In this document: piece by piece, positions 1 to 7,165 of the stretch | Layout: each line of letters starts with the position of its first letter | Numbering within the stretch: the stretch's first letter is position 1 | Program-made: the position numbers and the translations under genes | The notes under the pieces: model-generated | The model's input: only the letters and a program-made list of their open reading frames with translations | Databases searched by the model: none | Told to the model about the DNA's origin: nothing | DNA from: a virus | Reading direction: 5' to 3' (one strand) | DNA: 24,243 nucleotides | IMG/VR virus record: IMGVR_UViG_3300036770_004857 | Span: 1 to 24,243 of that record

Positions 1-25
1 CATCTGTTGTCTGTAATCGACGATA

Positions 26-481
26 TTGATAATAATCAAGAAAGTTCCAGTGAGGACCTCCCAACCCAAGACGAATGATCATAGGTTGATTTCTCACATC
101 GCTAAACATTTTAAACTAGATCCGACAGACTATGAAAATCTGCCGGATCTGTTTTCTATGCTGGATGCGATGTTTTCAAATCCGCCCTTAAGATTTCGTG
201 ACTTGTTGTGCGTCTACGAGACGTTTCCAGTATTTGGTGAGTTTATGTTTCCAAAAAATAAAAGTCATCTGTGGCAATTGATTGAATCTACCGATTCACC
301 TATGCTACTTACTGACGCGCTTGTATCTGGTAAAGATGGTCTATTTATTTGCCATGCTATTAATACAGATACTGCAGCCTCGGAAGCAGAAAGAATCATT
401 GATAGACTTAAAATACCTTCGATGTGTATTAATCATCGTCATGGCGTCACAGCCTTGCTTTATCCTTTAATTTCTCTATAG
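26..481 (+). CDS. Hypothetical protein, 151 aa
   Basis: I do not recognise this protein. An in-frame stop at 14-16 means it cannot begin much further upstream, and the first usable start is the TTG at 26. The next in-frame ATG is about 45 codons in, which would remove much of the chain. The sequence mixes charged and hydrophobic residues and has no evident signal peptide, membrane segment or metal motif. Its stop codon shares one base with the GTG start of the next gene, so the two are probably translationally coupled. It is the first of three short unknown genes ahead of a RecQ-like helicase and may belong to the same replication or recombination operon. Confidence 0.6.
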   Translation: MIIIKKVPVRTSQPKTNDHRLISHIAKHFKLDPTDYENLPDLFSMLDAMFSNPPLRFRDLLCVYETFPVFGEFMFPKNKSHLWQLIESTDSPMLLTDALVSGKDGLFICHAINTDTAASEAERIIDRLKIPSMCINHRHGVTALLYPLISL

Positions 482-939
482 TGGGCAACATGTCTTCAAA
501 TACGGAGTGTATCAATGGGTGGATCGAGTTATTACATTTTAAGACCGATCCAAATAAAATACAGCTAGCTAGGCCTATTTTGAAATGTACTGACTCTTTG
601 GAAAATTTCAAAGAGGAGCACTATCAAATGGTTGGCAGTCATATTCCCCTTTGTGAGTACTACTCCGCGATTGAAGTGTACAAACAATTTGTTGTACCAA
701 TAGATAAAGAATTCAATATACCTAGGCCGATAGGTAATTTCGACGCTATGAATATATGCATGCGAGATCCTAAATTTGGTCGTAAATTTTTAACATTCAT
801 TTTTTATCCTAAAGGCGCGCATCACTCTGTTAAATTTAGAGAGCAGCGCGTTCAGTATCATCCTGACTACCCGCATGTTCTACTGATCAGAAAAGAACCT
901 TTTAGGTCTTTTATGCGAGCTCCTGAAAATCCTACCTGA
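481..939 (+). CDS. Hypothetical protein, 152 aa
   Basis: Not recognised. The GTG at 481 overlaps the stop of the upstream gene by one base. An ATG at 490 is an equally possible start, three codons later. The protein is soluble in appearance, rich in aromatic and basic residues, and lacks membrane segments. Its stop overlaps the ATG of the next gene (TGATG arrangement), so the three genes from 26 to 1484 are linked stop-to-start. No Shine-Dalgarno sequence is visible. The assignment as a gene rests on this tight coupling and on the absence of a competing frame. Confidence 0.6.
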   Translation: MGNMSSNTECINGWIELLHFKTDPNKIQLARPILKCTDSLENFKEEHYQMVGSHIPLCEYYSAIEVYKQFVVPIDKEFNIPRPIGNFDAMNICMRDPKFGRKFLTFIFYPKGAHHSVKFREQRVQYHPDYPHVLLIRKEPFRSFMRAPENPT

Positions 940-1484
940 TGTTTAATCAAACCTACTCAATCATCGCTTTCCTGAAAGAAACTGATGATGGAGTTTCCTT
1001 CCCATTTTTACCAGAGCAAATCTGGGATGAAGCATATGATATTTATTGCATTAACTGTAACGCTCCTACGCCTGTAGTGACAACGTGCGGTGGTAATTGT
1101 GATGAAACTATTCATATACCTTCATATGATATTATAAAGCATGGCGGTGTATCTAGTATTTTAGCCTCCCTTATTCATGCTGAAGGTATGGAAAGGCGTA
1201 GGATATTCACTGTGCATCCTAATAATATTTTACTGCCTATTTATAAATGGTATTTGCTAAAACATGGTACCAATATATCTAGTGTAGATGAATATGTTCA
1301 ACGCCTGTCCCGGGTAACAGTTGATATATGCGAGGCTTTTCATAAGCCGACCATTTTGACACTTGACCGCAGGCAGAACTTTAATTATAAAACCATAGCT
1401 AGATGGTTAGACTTAACACCTCAAGGTGAGTCTAAAACAGAGCAGTGTTTGAGTACTTTAAAATATATATGTCAGAGACTATAA
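939..1484 (+). CDS. Hypothetical protein with Cys pairs, 181 aa
   Basis: Not recognised. The N-terminal third contains a C-x2-C (YCINCNAP) and, about 15 residues later, C-x3-C (TCGGNC), so a small zinc site is possible. The rest is mixed alpha/beta in composition without membrane segments. The ATG overlaps the preceding stop (TGATG). The 3' end overlaps the RecQ-like helicase gene by 16 nt if the helicase starts at its ATG. The context suggests co-expression with the helicase. No function is proposed. Confidence 0.6.
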   Translation: MFNQTYSIIAFLKETDDGVSFPFLPEQIWDEAYDIYCINCNAPTPVVTTCGGNCDETIHIPSYDIIKHGGVSSILASLIHAEGMERRRIFTVHPNNILLPIYKWYLLKHGTNISSVDEYVQRLSRVTVDICEAFHKPTILTLDRRQNFNYKTIARWLDLTPQGESKTEQCLSTLKYICQRL

Positions 1485-3139
1485 AGCAGTTGAGAGAGTC
1501 CAAGATTAACATGGATGTTTTAAAGAGTGGGTATTCTCAATTACCTAATGCTTTGAGCGTGATGGGGTTTTCCCAATTACGTGCAGGACAAGAGCCGGTA
1601 ATTGTAAATATTATGGCTCAGCGAGATACTCTTTGTATTCTTCCGACCTCTACGGGTAAAACCGCTTGCTTTGTAATTCCGACGTTATGCCTTGGTTGGC
1701 GAGCCATTGTTTTCTCGCCCCTGGTCGCGCTTATGCGCGACCAGGTCCAGGGCCTCACGGCTAAAGGAATTAAAGCGCAGGCTATTTCTTCTATGCAAAC
1801 TGAAGCGGAAAACCAGGCGGCTATCAAACGCTGGGCTGAGGGTGAGCTTCAATTTATTTATGTAGCGCCGGAGCGATTGCACAATGAGGCATTCAAGGAT
1901 GCCATGATGCGTGTACCTCCTGACATTGTTGTAATGGACGAAGCCCACTGTTTATCCCAGTGGTCTGATAACTTTAGATCTAGTTACTGTCTTGTGGGAG
2001 ATTTCATTCGTGAAAAGAATCCCAAAGTTGTAGCAGCATTTACAGCCACGTGCCCTAATGAGGTTGAGCACGACATTAGACGTGTTCTTCATTTAGAGAA
2101 TGCGCAGAAGCTTTCATATTATCCGCGTAGAACTAATCTTCATTTGAAGAGTGATAATATGCTGAGCGAAACTCAGCTAGCTGATTTCATTTCGGGCATT
2201 GGTGGTCCTGTTATTGTGTACTGCGCTACTATTAATAAAGTAGAACAGACAGCTAAGCAGTTAATGTCAGCACTCCGGGAGGATGTTATTATTTTCCATG
2301 GTGAGCTGTCTCCTACAGATAAACGTGTTAATCAGGACATGTTCATGAATGACAAGATTCGTGTCATGGTAGCTACCAATGCTTTCGGTATGGGTGTGGA
2401 CAAAGGTAATATTCGAGGTGTCGTACATCGCGATATTCCCGGGTCGCTTGAAGCCCTTGCTCAGGAAGTTGGTCGAGCCGGTCGTGATGGTAACGATTCT
2501 ACCTGCATGACTTTCTATGCTCCTGATAGTTATAATACGCAGAAGTTTTTTATTGAGTGCAGTTATCCTTCCAAGTCTGAGATCAATGCTGTCATGCGTG
2601 TTCTTAATTTGGCTGCAGACAGTAATGGGATATCTCAACTTACTATTAGCGACATCGCCAAGAAGACTAATTTATTTAGTCGTAAAGTACCCGCTATTCT
2701 GGAGGTTCTTAAATCTAATAAAATTATTGAGCGCGAGAAGAATGGGGAAAAAATCGCGAAGATTCGTCTGGATGAAAATACACCAGAAGATGATTCCAGA
2801 TTTGAACTTTGGTGGAATACTATTTTAGAGTATGGTATTGAAGAAGATGGTTTCTTTAATATCGATCTAAACTGGTTCTCGGATCATATTGGTTTAGGAT
2901 ACCAAACCGTAACTAACCATTTTAAGAAATGGGATGAACAATCTGTCATTAGATTTATTCCTCCTTATCGTGGATCAGCTACAAGAATTATTGGATCTAT
3001 TAATCAGATTGACTTTGATCGTCTAGCTGTTAAAGCAGCTGGAGCCCACGCTAAGCTTGAACAAGTATTGGGATATATTAAAACACCTGATAATGACAAG
3101 CACAGTTATTTAGAAAAGTACTTTCAAGTTAATAATTAG
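1469..3139 (+). CDS. RecQ-like superfamily 2 DNA helicase
   Basis: Probable ATP-dependent 3'-5' DNA helicase of the RecQ type, expected to act in phage replication or recombination. Visible motifs: Q-motif-like FSQLRAGQ (about residues 34-41), Walker A LPTSTGKTA (58-66), motif Ia SPLVALMRDQV, DEAH (157-160), motif III FTAT (191-194), motif V VATNAFGMGVDK (301-312) and motif VI QEVGRAGRDG (332-341). After the helicase core only two scattered cysteines remain, so the four-Cys zinc site of cellular RecQ appears absent. The C-terminal part could be a winged helix (GISQLTISDIAKK). There is no clear HRDC domain. I chose the ATG at 1469 rather than the GTG at 1445 because it reduces the overlap with the upstream gene. 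Length 556 aa, near cellular RecQ (about 600). Confidence 0.9.
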   Translation: MSETIKQLRESKINMDVLKSGYSQLPNALSVMGFSQLRAGQEPVIVNIMAQRDTLCILPTSTGKTACFVIPTLCLGWRAIVFSPLVALMRDQVQGLTAKGIKAQAISSMQTEAENQAAIKRWAEGELQFIYVAPERLHNEAFKDAMMRVPPDIVVMDEAHCLSQWSDNFRSSYCLVGDFIREKNPKVVAAFTATCPNEVEHDIRRVLHLENAQKLSYYPRRTNLHLKSDNMLSETQLADFISGIGGPVIVYCATINKVEQTAKQLMSALREDVIIFHGELSPTDKRVNQDMFMNDKIRVMVATNAFGMGVDKGNIRGVVHRDIPGSLEALAQEVGRAGRDGNDSTCMTFYAPDSYNTQKFFIECSYPSKSEINAVMRVLNLAADSNGISQLTISDIAKKTNLFSRKVPAILEVLKSNKIIEREKNGEKIAKIRLDENTPEDDSRFELWWNTILEYGIEEDGFFNIDLNWFSDHIGLGYQTVTNHFKKWDEQSVIRFIPPYRGSATRIIGSINQIDFDRLAVKAAGAHAKLEQVLGYIKTPDNDKHSYLEKYFQVNN

Positions 3140-3141
3140 TT

Positions 3142-3552
3142 ATGAATCAGGAATTACCCGCAGGAGCGCAACAGGCGTTTAGGCTATTAAGTAGTCTGCC
3201 TCCTCCCAAGGATGCTATTACATTGGAAACTCATTCTCCTTGTGTATCTTGTGGTAGGCAAAAATACATTACTGACTTTAGAATTTACAATTCCGGTGTC
3301 GTAACAAATGTATTGGAGCCCCTTTGCACGTTATGCATTGGTACTTATAAGGAGTGTTGTAAAGTAGTATGCTGTAAGTGTAAAACGGTTATGGGCTGGC
3401 TAGATCCTCATAAAGATAATGATGGTTTTAATTTTGAAAAAGATCATTCTTATCATATTCAGGCTTGCCCTAACTGTACTCCTGGTTTATTAAAAGCCGA
3501 CTTGATAGAGAAAATTATTTACCTTCAACGAAAACAAAAAGGACTTATATGA
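3142..3552 (+). CDS. Zinc-ribbon protein, 136 aa
   Basis: Small cysteine-rich protein. CVSCGRQ is followed by LCTLC, which together look like one four-Cys zinc ribbon. A second group, VCCKCKT with ACPNC about 40 residues later, looks like another. This architecture is common in phage DNA- or RNA-binding accessory proteins, but no specific family is recognised. It begins two bases after the RecQ-like stop, and its end overlaps the next start (ATGA), so it is probably co-transcribed and coupled on both sides. A role with the helicase is inference from position only. Confidence 0.75.
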   Translation: MNQELPAGAQQAFRLLSSLPPPKDAITLETHSPCVSCGRQKYITDFRIYNSGVVTNVLEPLCTLCIGTYKECCKVVCCKCKTVMGWLDPHKDNDGFNFEKDHSYHIQACPNCTPGLLKADLIEKIIYLQRKQKGLI

Positions 3553-4139
3553 GTAATACCGCAGTATCCAGTATCCCAGTTCCAGGTGCTTTGATCAAAC
3601 CGAAGCGTGAGAACATTAAGAAAACCGAAGCCTTTAGCATGAAGCCTCCGCTTGTGGAAGCTGATCCTGAAGGCGGCGACAATCACAAGTATCTGTGCAA
3701 GTTTGTTTCGAACAATTACCGCGAGGTAAAACAAGTTTGTACTTTTGATGTATGGAAGCGATGCGAAGGCAGACAGACTCCCGGCAGAGTTCGGGATGGT
3801 CTTGATTCTAGATTGCAGAATGATTTTGTTATCATTCAGGACAAAGAGGGAAAAGTCATTGATATTGACATCATTCCTAAAACTTATTATACAAGCAAGG
3901 CTGTTCTTCCTGACCACCTTCAAGGCAAGGATGATATCGTTTTGAAAGTTAATACCAAAACGGGAGGCGTAGAAGTCACGCAATGTCCGGCTGGTGTAAC
4001 CAAAGCTAACATCTTAAAGCTTATTAATTCTCTTGATACAGTGACATCTGTCTCAACCGGTGATTCTTTGCCGGGAGGATTCGAGGTTCTGAATGTGTCT
4101 GGAAATCAGATTTCTGTTGTTTCTACGGCTCGTAATTAA
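3549..4139 (+). CDS. Hypothetical protein, 196 aa
   Basis: Not recognised. The gene has one of the few convincing Shine-Dalgarno sequences in the window (AAAGGA, about 6-7 nt before the ATG), and codon use looks stronger than in the neighbouring unknown genes, so it may be well expressed. The N-terminus is Pro/Ser-rich (SSIPVPGALIKPKR) and the body is hydrophilic with alternating beta-like segments. There is no membrane segment and no metal motif. It ends just upstream of a promoter-like repeat, so it is probably the last gene of the RecQ-like operon. It could be a small structural or DNA-binding protein; nothing in the sequence decides this. Confidence 0.7.
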   Translation: MSNTAVSSIPVPGALIKPKRENIKKTEAFSMKPPLVEADPEGGDNHKYLCKFVSNNYREVKQVCTFDVWKRCEGRQTPGRVRDGLDSRLQNDFVIIQDKEGKVIDIDIIPKTYYTSKAVLPDHLQGKDDIVLKVNTKTGGVEVTQCPAGVTKANILKLINSLDTVTSVSTGDSLPGGFEVLNVSGNQISVVSTARN

Positions 4140-4158
4140 TTTGTAATACAACGCTTTG

Positions 4159-4177
4159 TTGTGTTATAAATAATTGT
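4159..4177 (+). promoter_or_regulatory. Promoter-like repeat, copy 1 (variant)
   Basis: TTGTGTTATAAATAATTGT closely matches two further copies at 19077 and 22769. It contains TATAAATA, the -10 consensus known for T4-type late promoters. It also lies in the right half of a short hairpin (4144-4152 with 4158-4166, loop gcttt) that may terminate the upstream gene. If TATAAAT is a -10 element, transcription would start at about 4177, on top of the GTG of the next gene, so that mRNA would be nearly leaderless. Confidence 0.5.
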
Positions 4178-4382
4178 GGACCGCTCCGATATCTATACAA
4201 CCGCGACGGGTGCAGTTACTCTTGTAGTAGCTGCACCCGTATTAATTGGCATATTAGGCATCATCAATTTTGCCTGGCCTGTAATACCGATTTTGACTGT
4301 GAGCTCAGCGTGGCTTGCGGTTAAAGAAAACAATAATAAAGCCAACAACACCAATGATAGACACAAACACTCGCGCGACTGA
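4176..4382 (+). CDS. Small hydrophobic membrane protein, 68 aa
   Basis: A short, strongly hydrophobic protein: residues of about 10-30 (GAVTLVVAAPVLIGILGIINF) and 31-48 (AWPVIPILTVSSAWLAV) look like one or two membrane-spanning helices, followed by a basic and Asn-rich tail (NNNKANNTNDRHKHSRD). The start is GTG and sits at the end of a promoter-like motif. A 15-bp near-perfect inverted repeat lies inside the coding sequence at 4206-4240, which is unusual and leaves open whether this stretch also acts as RNA. Such small phage membrane proteins include holins and superinfection-exclusion factors, but no specific role can be claimed. The 3' end overlaps the next gene by 29 nt. Confidence 0.5.
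   Translation: MDRSDIYTTATGAVTLVVAAPVLIGILGIINFAWPVIPILTVSSAWLAVKENNNKANNTNDRHKHSRD
4206..4240 (+). repeat. 15-bp inverted repeat inside coding sequence
   Basis: The left arm 4206-4220 (A + CGGGTGCAGTTACT) pairs with the right arm 4226-4240 around a 5-nt loop (cttgt). All 15 positions pair, with one G-U. It begins about 30 nt after the promoter-like motif at 4159. No T-tract follows, so it is not a standard terminator. Confidence 0.7.
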
Positions 4383-5256
4383 AGCGCAACAGATAGATAC
4401 CGTGAGGAATCACGGTGCGATAAAAAAAGATAACGTAGCTCAGCCTGAGTGCTGGGCGGCATTCGCTGCAGAGTTTGCTACCGTAGAAGGTCCAGCATTT
4501 CTGCAGCCCGGTCAGTTTATACCGCTGTGGAATATTCACAGAGGTCAGTGGAAACTACAAACTCCCTTCAAACTTCATGTGACTTCTGCCTACGCTAGGG
4601 ACGGAAGATACATGGTGGTAGGAGGATCTGAAAAATTAGGATCTCACCCTAAAATTTCGGCATGGGACGCCGGAGTTCCTATGCCTGGGAAGACCGGTGA
4701 ACTGCGCAATCCAGGCGGATTGCGCACCATAGAGCTTTGCAACATACCAGCTATTATGGCTAATGGTGCAAGTTTTCAATCTAGGCGTTATCATGCAAGG
4801 ATGTTTCACGACGAGTTCGCTGAGGCCTCTTTGCATGAAGGTTGTCCTATTAGAATGATCTGTCGTTCTGATAAAGCCAACCCTAGCGGCATTCCTTTTG
4901 CTGCGCATGTCATGTATGATGTGCTTCGTGGTGACGCTACTTGCGGGTATGAGATACCCATCCCGGTGATCACATCCAATGAGGAAGAGATTATTTTGAG
5001 GGATTACCCTGAATGGGACGCAGCAATAGATGCATTTTGTGCCGAGTATAAAATTACCGAAATTGGTGTTTTGTATGCGGCACATGGCGTCGATGAGATT
5101 GAGGATAGTATCAGCAGCAAACGTCCTAATCAGGTGTTTCGCAATGCTATCATAAAAGGCGACATTGGATTCAGTACGCTGGATCCCAATCTGTACGAGC
5201 GGATGCTGCCGTTCGCTACGGGAAGTCTGGACAAGGCTTTCTTGCCAAGACTGTAG
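4354..5256 (+). CDS. Hypothetical protein, 300 aa
   Basis: Not recognised. The ATG at 4354 is preferred over the upstream TTG at 4315 because it shortens the overlap with the preceding membrane protein gene. The protein is globular in composition with several Trp, Cys and His residues (for example RRYHARMFHDEF, LHEGCPIRMIC). I see no membrane segments and no classical catalytic motif. It is the last gene before a strong terminator, so it closes the first operon of the window. Its composition is less AT-biased than that of the structural genes that follow. Confidence 0.7.
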   Translation: MIDTNTRATEAQQIDTVRNHGAIKKDNVAQPECWAAFAAEFATVEGPAFLQPGQFIPLWNIHRGQWKLQTPFKLHVTSAYARDGRYMVVGGSEKLGSHPKISAWDAGVPMPGKTGELRNPGGLRTIELCNIPAIMANGASFQSRRYHARMFHDEFAEASLHEGCPIRMICRSDKANPSGIPFAAHVMYDVLRGDATCGYEIPIPVITSNEEEIILRDYPEWDAAIDAFCAEYKITEIGVLYAAHGVDEIEDSISSKRPNQVFRNAIIKGDIGFSTLDPNLYERMLPFATGSLDKAFLPRL

Positions 5257-5264
5257 AAAATAAA

Positions 5265-5296
5265 GAGCTCGCGGATAACTACCGCGCCTCTTTTTT
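5265..5296 (+). terminator. Rho-independent terminator
   Basis: GAG and CGCGG (5265-5274, with a small internal loop) pair with CCGCG and CTC (5282-5290), followed immediately by six T. It lies 9 nt after the stop of the gene ending at 5256 and separates that operon from the structural module. Confidence 0.8.
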
Positions 5297-5317
5297 ACTT
5301 ATCAGGTTTTGCTTTTT

Positions 5318-5336
5318 TTTAGTTATCAAGTAAATT
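5318..5336 (+). promoter_or_regulatory. Repeated start-proximal element, copy 1
   Basis: TTTAGTTATCAAGTAAATT directly precedes the ATG at 5337. A near-identical element (TTTAACTATCAAATAAATT) directly precedes the ATG at 21250, and a partial one lies at 22155. Each follows a terminator, so it may be a promoter or a translation-initiation leader. Confidence 0.4.
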
Positions 5337-7160
5337 ATGTTTCACCATATGCAGCAAAATATTGAGCCAGAAGAAGAGTTACCAAAAGGCGTTATACTGC
5401 GCGACTTTGATGACTTCACTACCTTACGCAATCAAATTTTTGATGGTGTTAAGAATTCTATGATCAAATCATTTCCTGTTAATTATGGAAGTGTGAGAAT
5501 GGAATTACATGATGTGGATTATGATGACAGAGACGACGTGCCCGTGTCAGAGCAGAAGAAAAACCTTCTGGAAAATAAATATATAACTAAAAAGTTAAGA
5601 GGTACGATAAAATTATTTGATACAACTAATGATCAGCTTTTAGAAGAGAAGCGCATATCATTGATGAAGGTACCTTACCTCACTAACCGTGGTACATTTA
5701 TTCATGGAGGTAATGAATATGCATCGATCATGCAGTCACGCCTTCTTCCCGGGGTCTACACTCGTAGACAGGCTAACGGAGAATTAGAAACTCAGTTCAA
5801 TGTCAAGCCAGGTACAGGAATTGGTTTCCGTGTTGGTTTTGAACCTGAGACTACACAGTATAGAGTGAAGATCTCGCAGGCCAATCTGCACCTGTATAGC
5901 TTATTAAAAGATTTAGGCACAAGTGATAAGGAATTGGAAAAAGCTTGGGGTCCTGAAATTTTCAGGGCTAATCAAATGAAGTATGATGCCAGAGTATTTG
6001 ATAAAGCATATGACCGTCTTGTATCTGGAAGGCAGAAGAAATTGGATAAGACCAGAGAGGATAAAATTGCTTCTGTTCGTAATGCTTTAGAAGCAGCACA
6101 AATTCATGCTCGTGTAGCGCAGAAGAATTTGCCTAATATGTTTGACCCGAAGATTGCTTCTCAGTGGGAAGCACAATGGCAGGGTAAACAGGCTGCTGAA
6201 AAAGTTATCGATGAGATGCCTTTCAATCCTGACTTAGAACCCGAGCAGGTCTATGAGAATTATTTTGATGAAGACGAAGGTGTTAAATCAGCTGCAGACA
6301 TGCAAGCATTAATGCAGGCACGCAGACACAGTTCCCAGGCTAAAGAAGAATATAAAAAGAAAACAGCTATTATGGCTGCAGCTTTAGCTCGTTATCCTGA
6401 AGAATTCATTGTTGACCAAAATGGACGGATGTCAGGTATTACTCATTTACCTACAGGTTTTAGAATTCATGTTCCTAAAGAAATTATTCCTCAAGGCGTG
6501 AAGCGTGTGTTCCAGGAGGACGAAGAAGATGTAGAAACAAACAAAGAAGCTGCCTGGCAAAATGTACCTAAAAAAGTATTAGATGCTATCTTAACTGGTA
6601 ACAAAGATTTATTGCAGCAATTAGGAAGAAGAGGCGGACAAGTAGCTGCTAAAGTAAAAGCTAATAAAAAATTAATGATGCAGAAACAAATGGATGAGCA
6701 TTTGCAACATCCTGATGTGCAGCATTTTTTATCTATTTTAGAAAAGGATGCTTCTACCAATGAAGATTTTATTCCAGATTATAGCCCTGAAGATATTCAG
6801 GACGCATATAATGCTATTTACGGGCACTACGGTCCCCGGTTAGCTTCTATGGATAAATGGCCAGAAGAATGGATTAAGAGTGATGTTGATCCGATGGGCT
6901 GGCTCCAGTGGTATGAACAATATAAATCTGGGCGTAGAACTGAGGATGACGAAAGGCAAATCAAGAGATGGAAGTCTTTTAAAGCCAGACATGGTTCTCA
7001 GTTTAAAAAGAACCCGACTCCTAGACGTGCTTTTGCTTTGCGTAACTGGGCTATCGATCCTTTAAAACTCATTGAAGATGAAGAAGTGCGTGGACAGCTA
7101 GCGCAAGCTATGGAATCTTATAAGCAACAAGCCTGGGATAAATACAATAAAGAAAAATAA
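5337..7160 (+). CDS. RNA polymerase beta-subunit-like N-terminus fused to a GRR-type domain
   Basis: Residues of about 40-195 follow the order of the bacterial RpoB N-terminal protrusion: FPVNYGSVRMELHDVDYDD, then KLRGTIKLF, then VPYLTNRGTFIHGGNEYAS and SRLLPGVYTRR. The last two match the conserved RpoB stretch 'P.MT..GTFIINGTERVIVSQL.RSPGV'. GFRVGFEPETTQYRV then resembles RpoB 'FEFDPKDNLFVRIDRR'. The catalytic half of RpoB is absent. The middle is charged and helical. Residues of about 515-570 form another conserved-looking domain (DPMGWLQWYEQYKSGRR, then DDERQIKRW), resembling a Trp/GRR/RQI-rich domain I recall from hypothetical proteins. The gene opens the structural module after a terminator. 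It could be a split beta subunit or a repurposed virion protein. The RpoB similarity is clear; the function is unknown. Confidence 0.75.
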   Translation: MFHHMQQNIEPEEELPKGVILRDFDDFTTLRNQIFDGVKNSMIKSFPVNYGSVRMELHDVDYDDRDDVPVSEQKKNLLENKYITKKLRGTIKLFDTTNDQLLEEKRISLMKVPYLTNRGTFIHGGNEYASIMQSRLLPGVYTRRQANGELETQFNVKPGTGIGFRVGFEPETTQYRVKISQANLHLYSLLKDLGTSDKELEKAWGPEIFRANQMKYDARVFDKAYDRLVSGRQKKLDKTREDKIASVRNALEAAQIHARVAQKNLPNMFDPKIASQWEAQWQGKQAAEKVIDEMPFNPDLEPEQVYENYFDEDEGVKSAADMQALMQARRHSSQAKEEYKKKTAIMAAALARYPEEFIVDQNGRMSGITHLPTGFRIHVPKEIIPQGVKRVFQEDEEDVETNKEAAWQNVPKKVLDAILTGNKDLLQQLGRRGGQVAAKVKANKKLMMQKQMDEHLQHPDVQHFLSILEKDASTNEDFIPDYSPEDIQDAYNAIYGHYGPRLASMDKWPEEWIKSDVDPMGWLQWYEQYKSGRRTEDDERQIKRWKSFKARHGSQFKKNPTPRRAFALRNWAIDPLKLIEDEEVRGQLAQAMESYKQQAWDKYNKEK

Positions 7161-7165
7161 TACTT

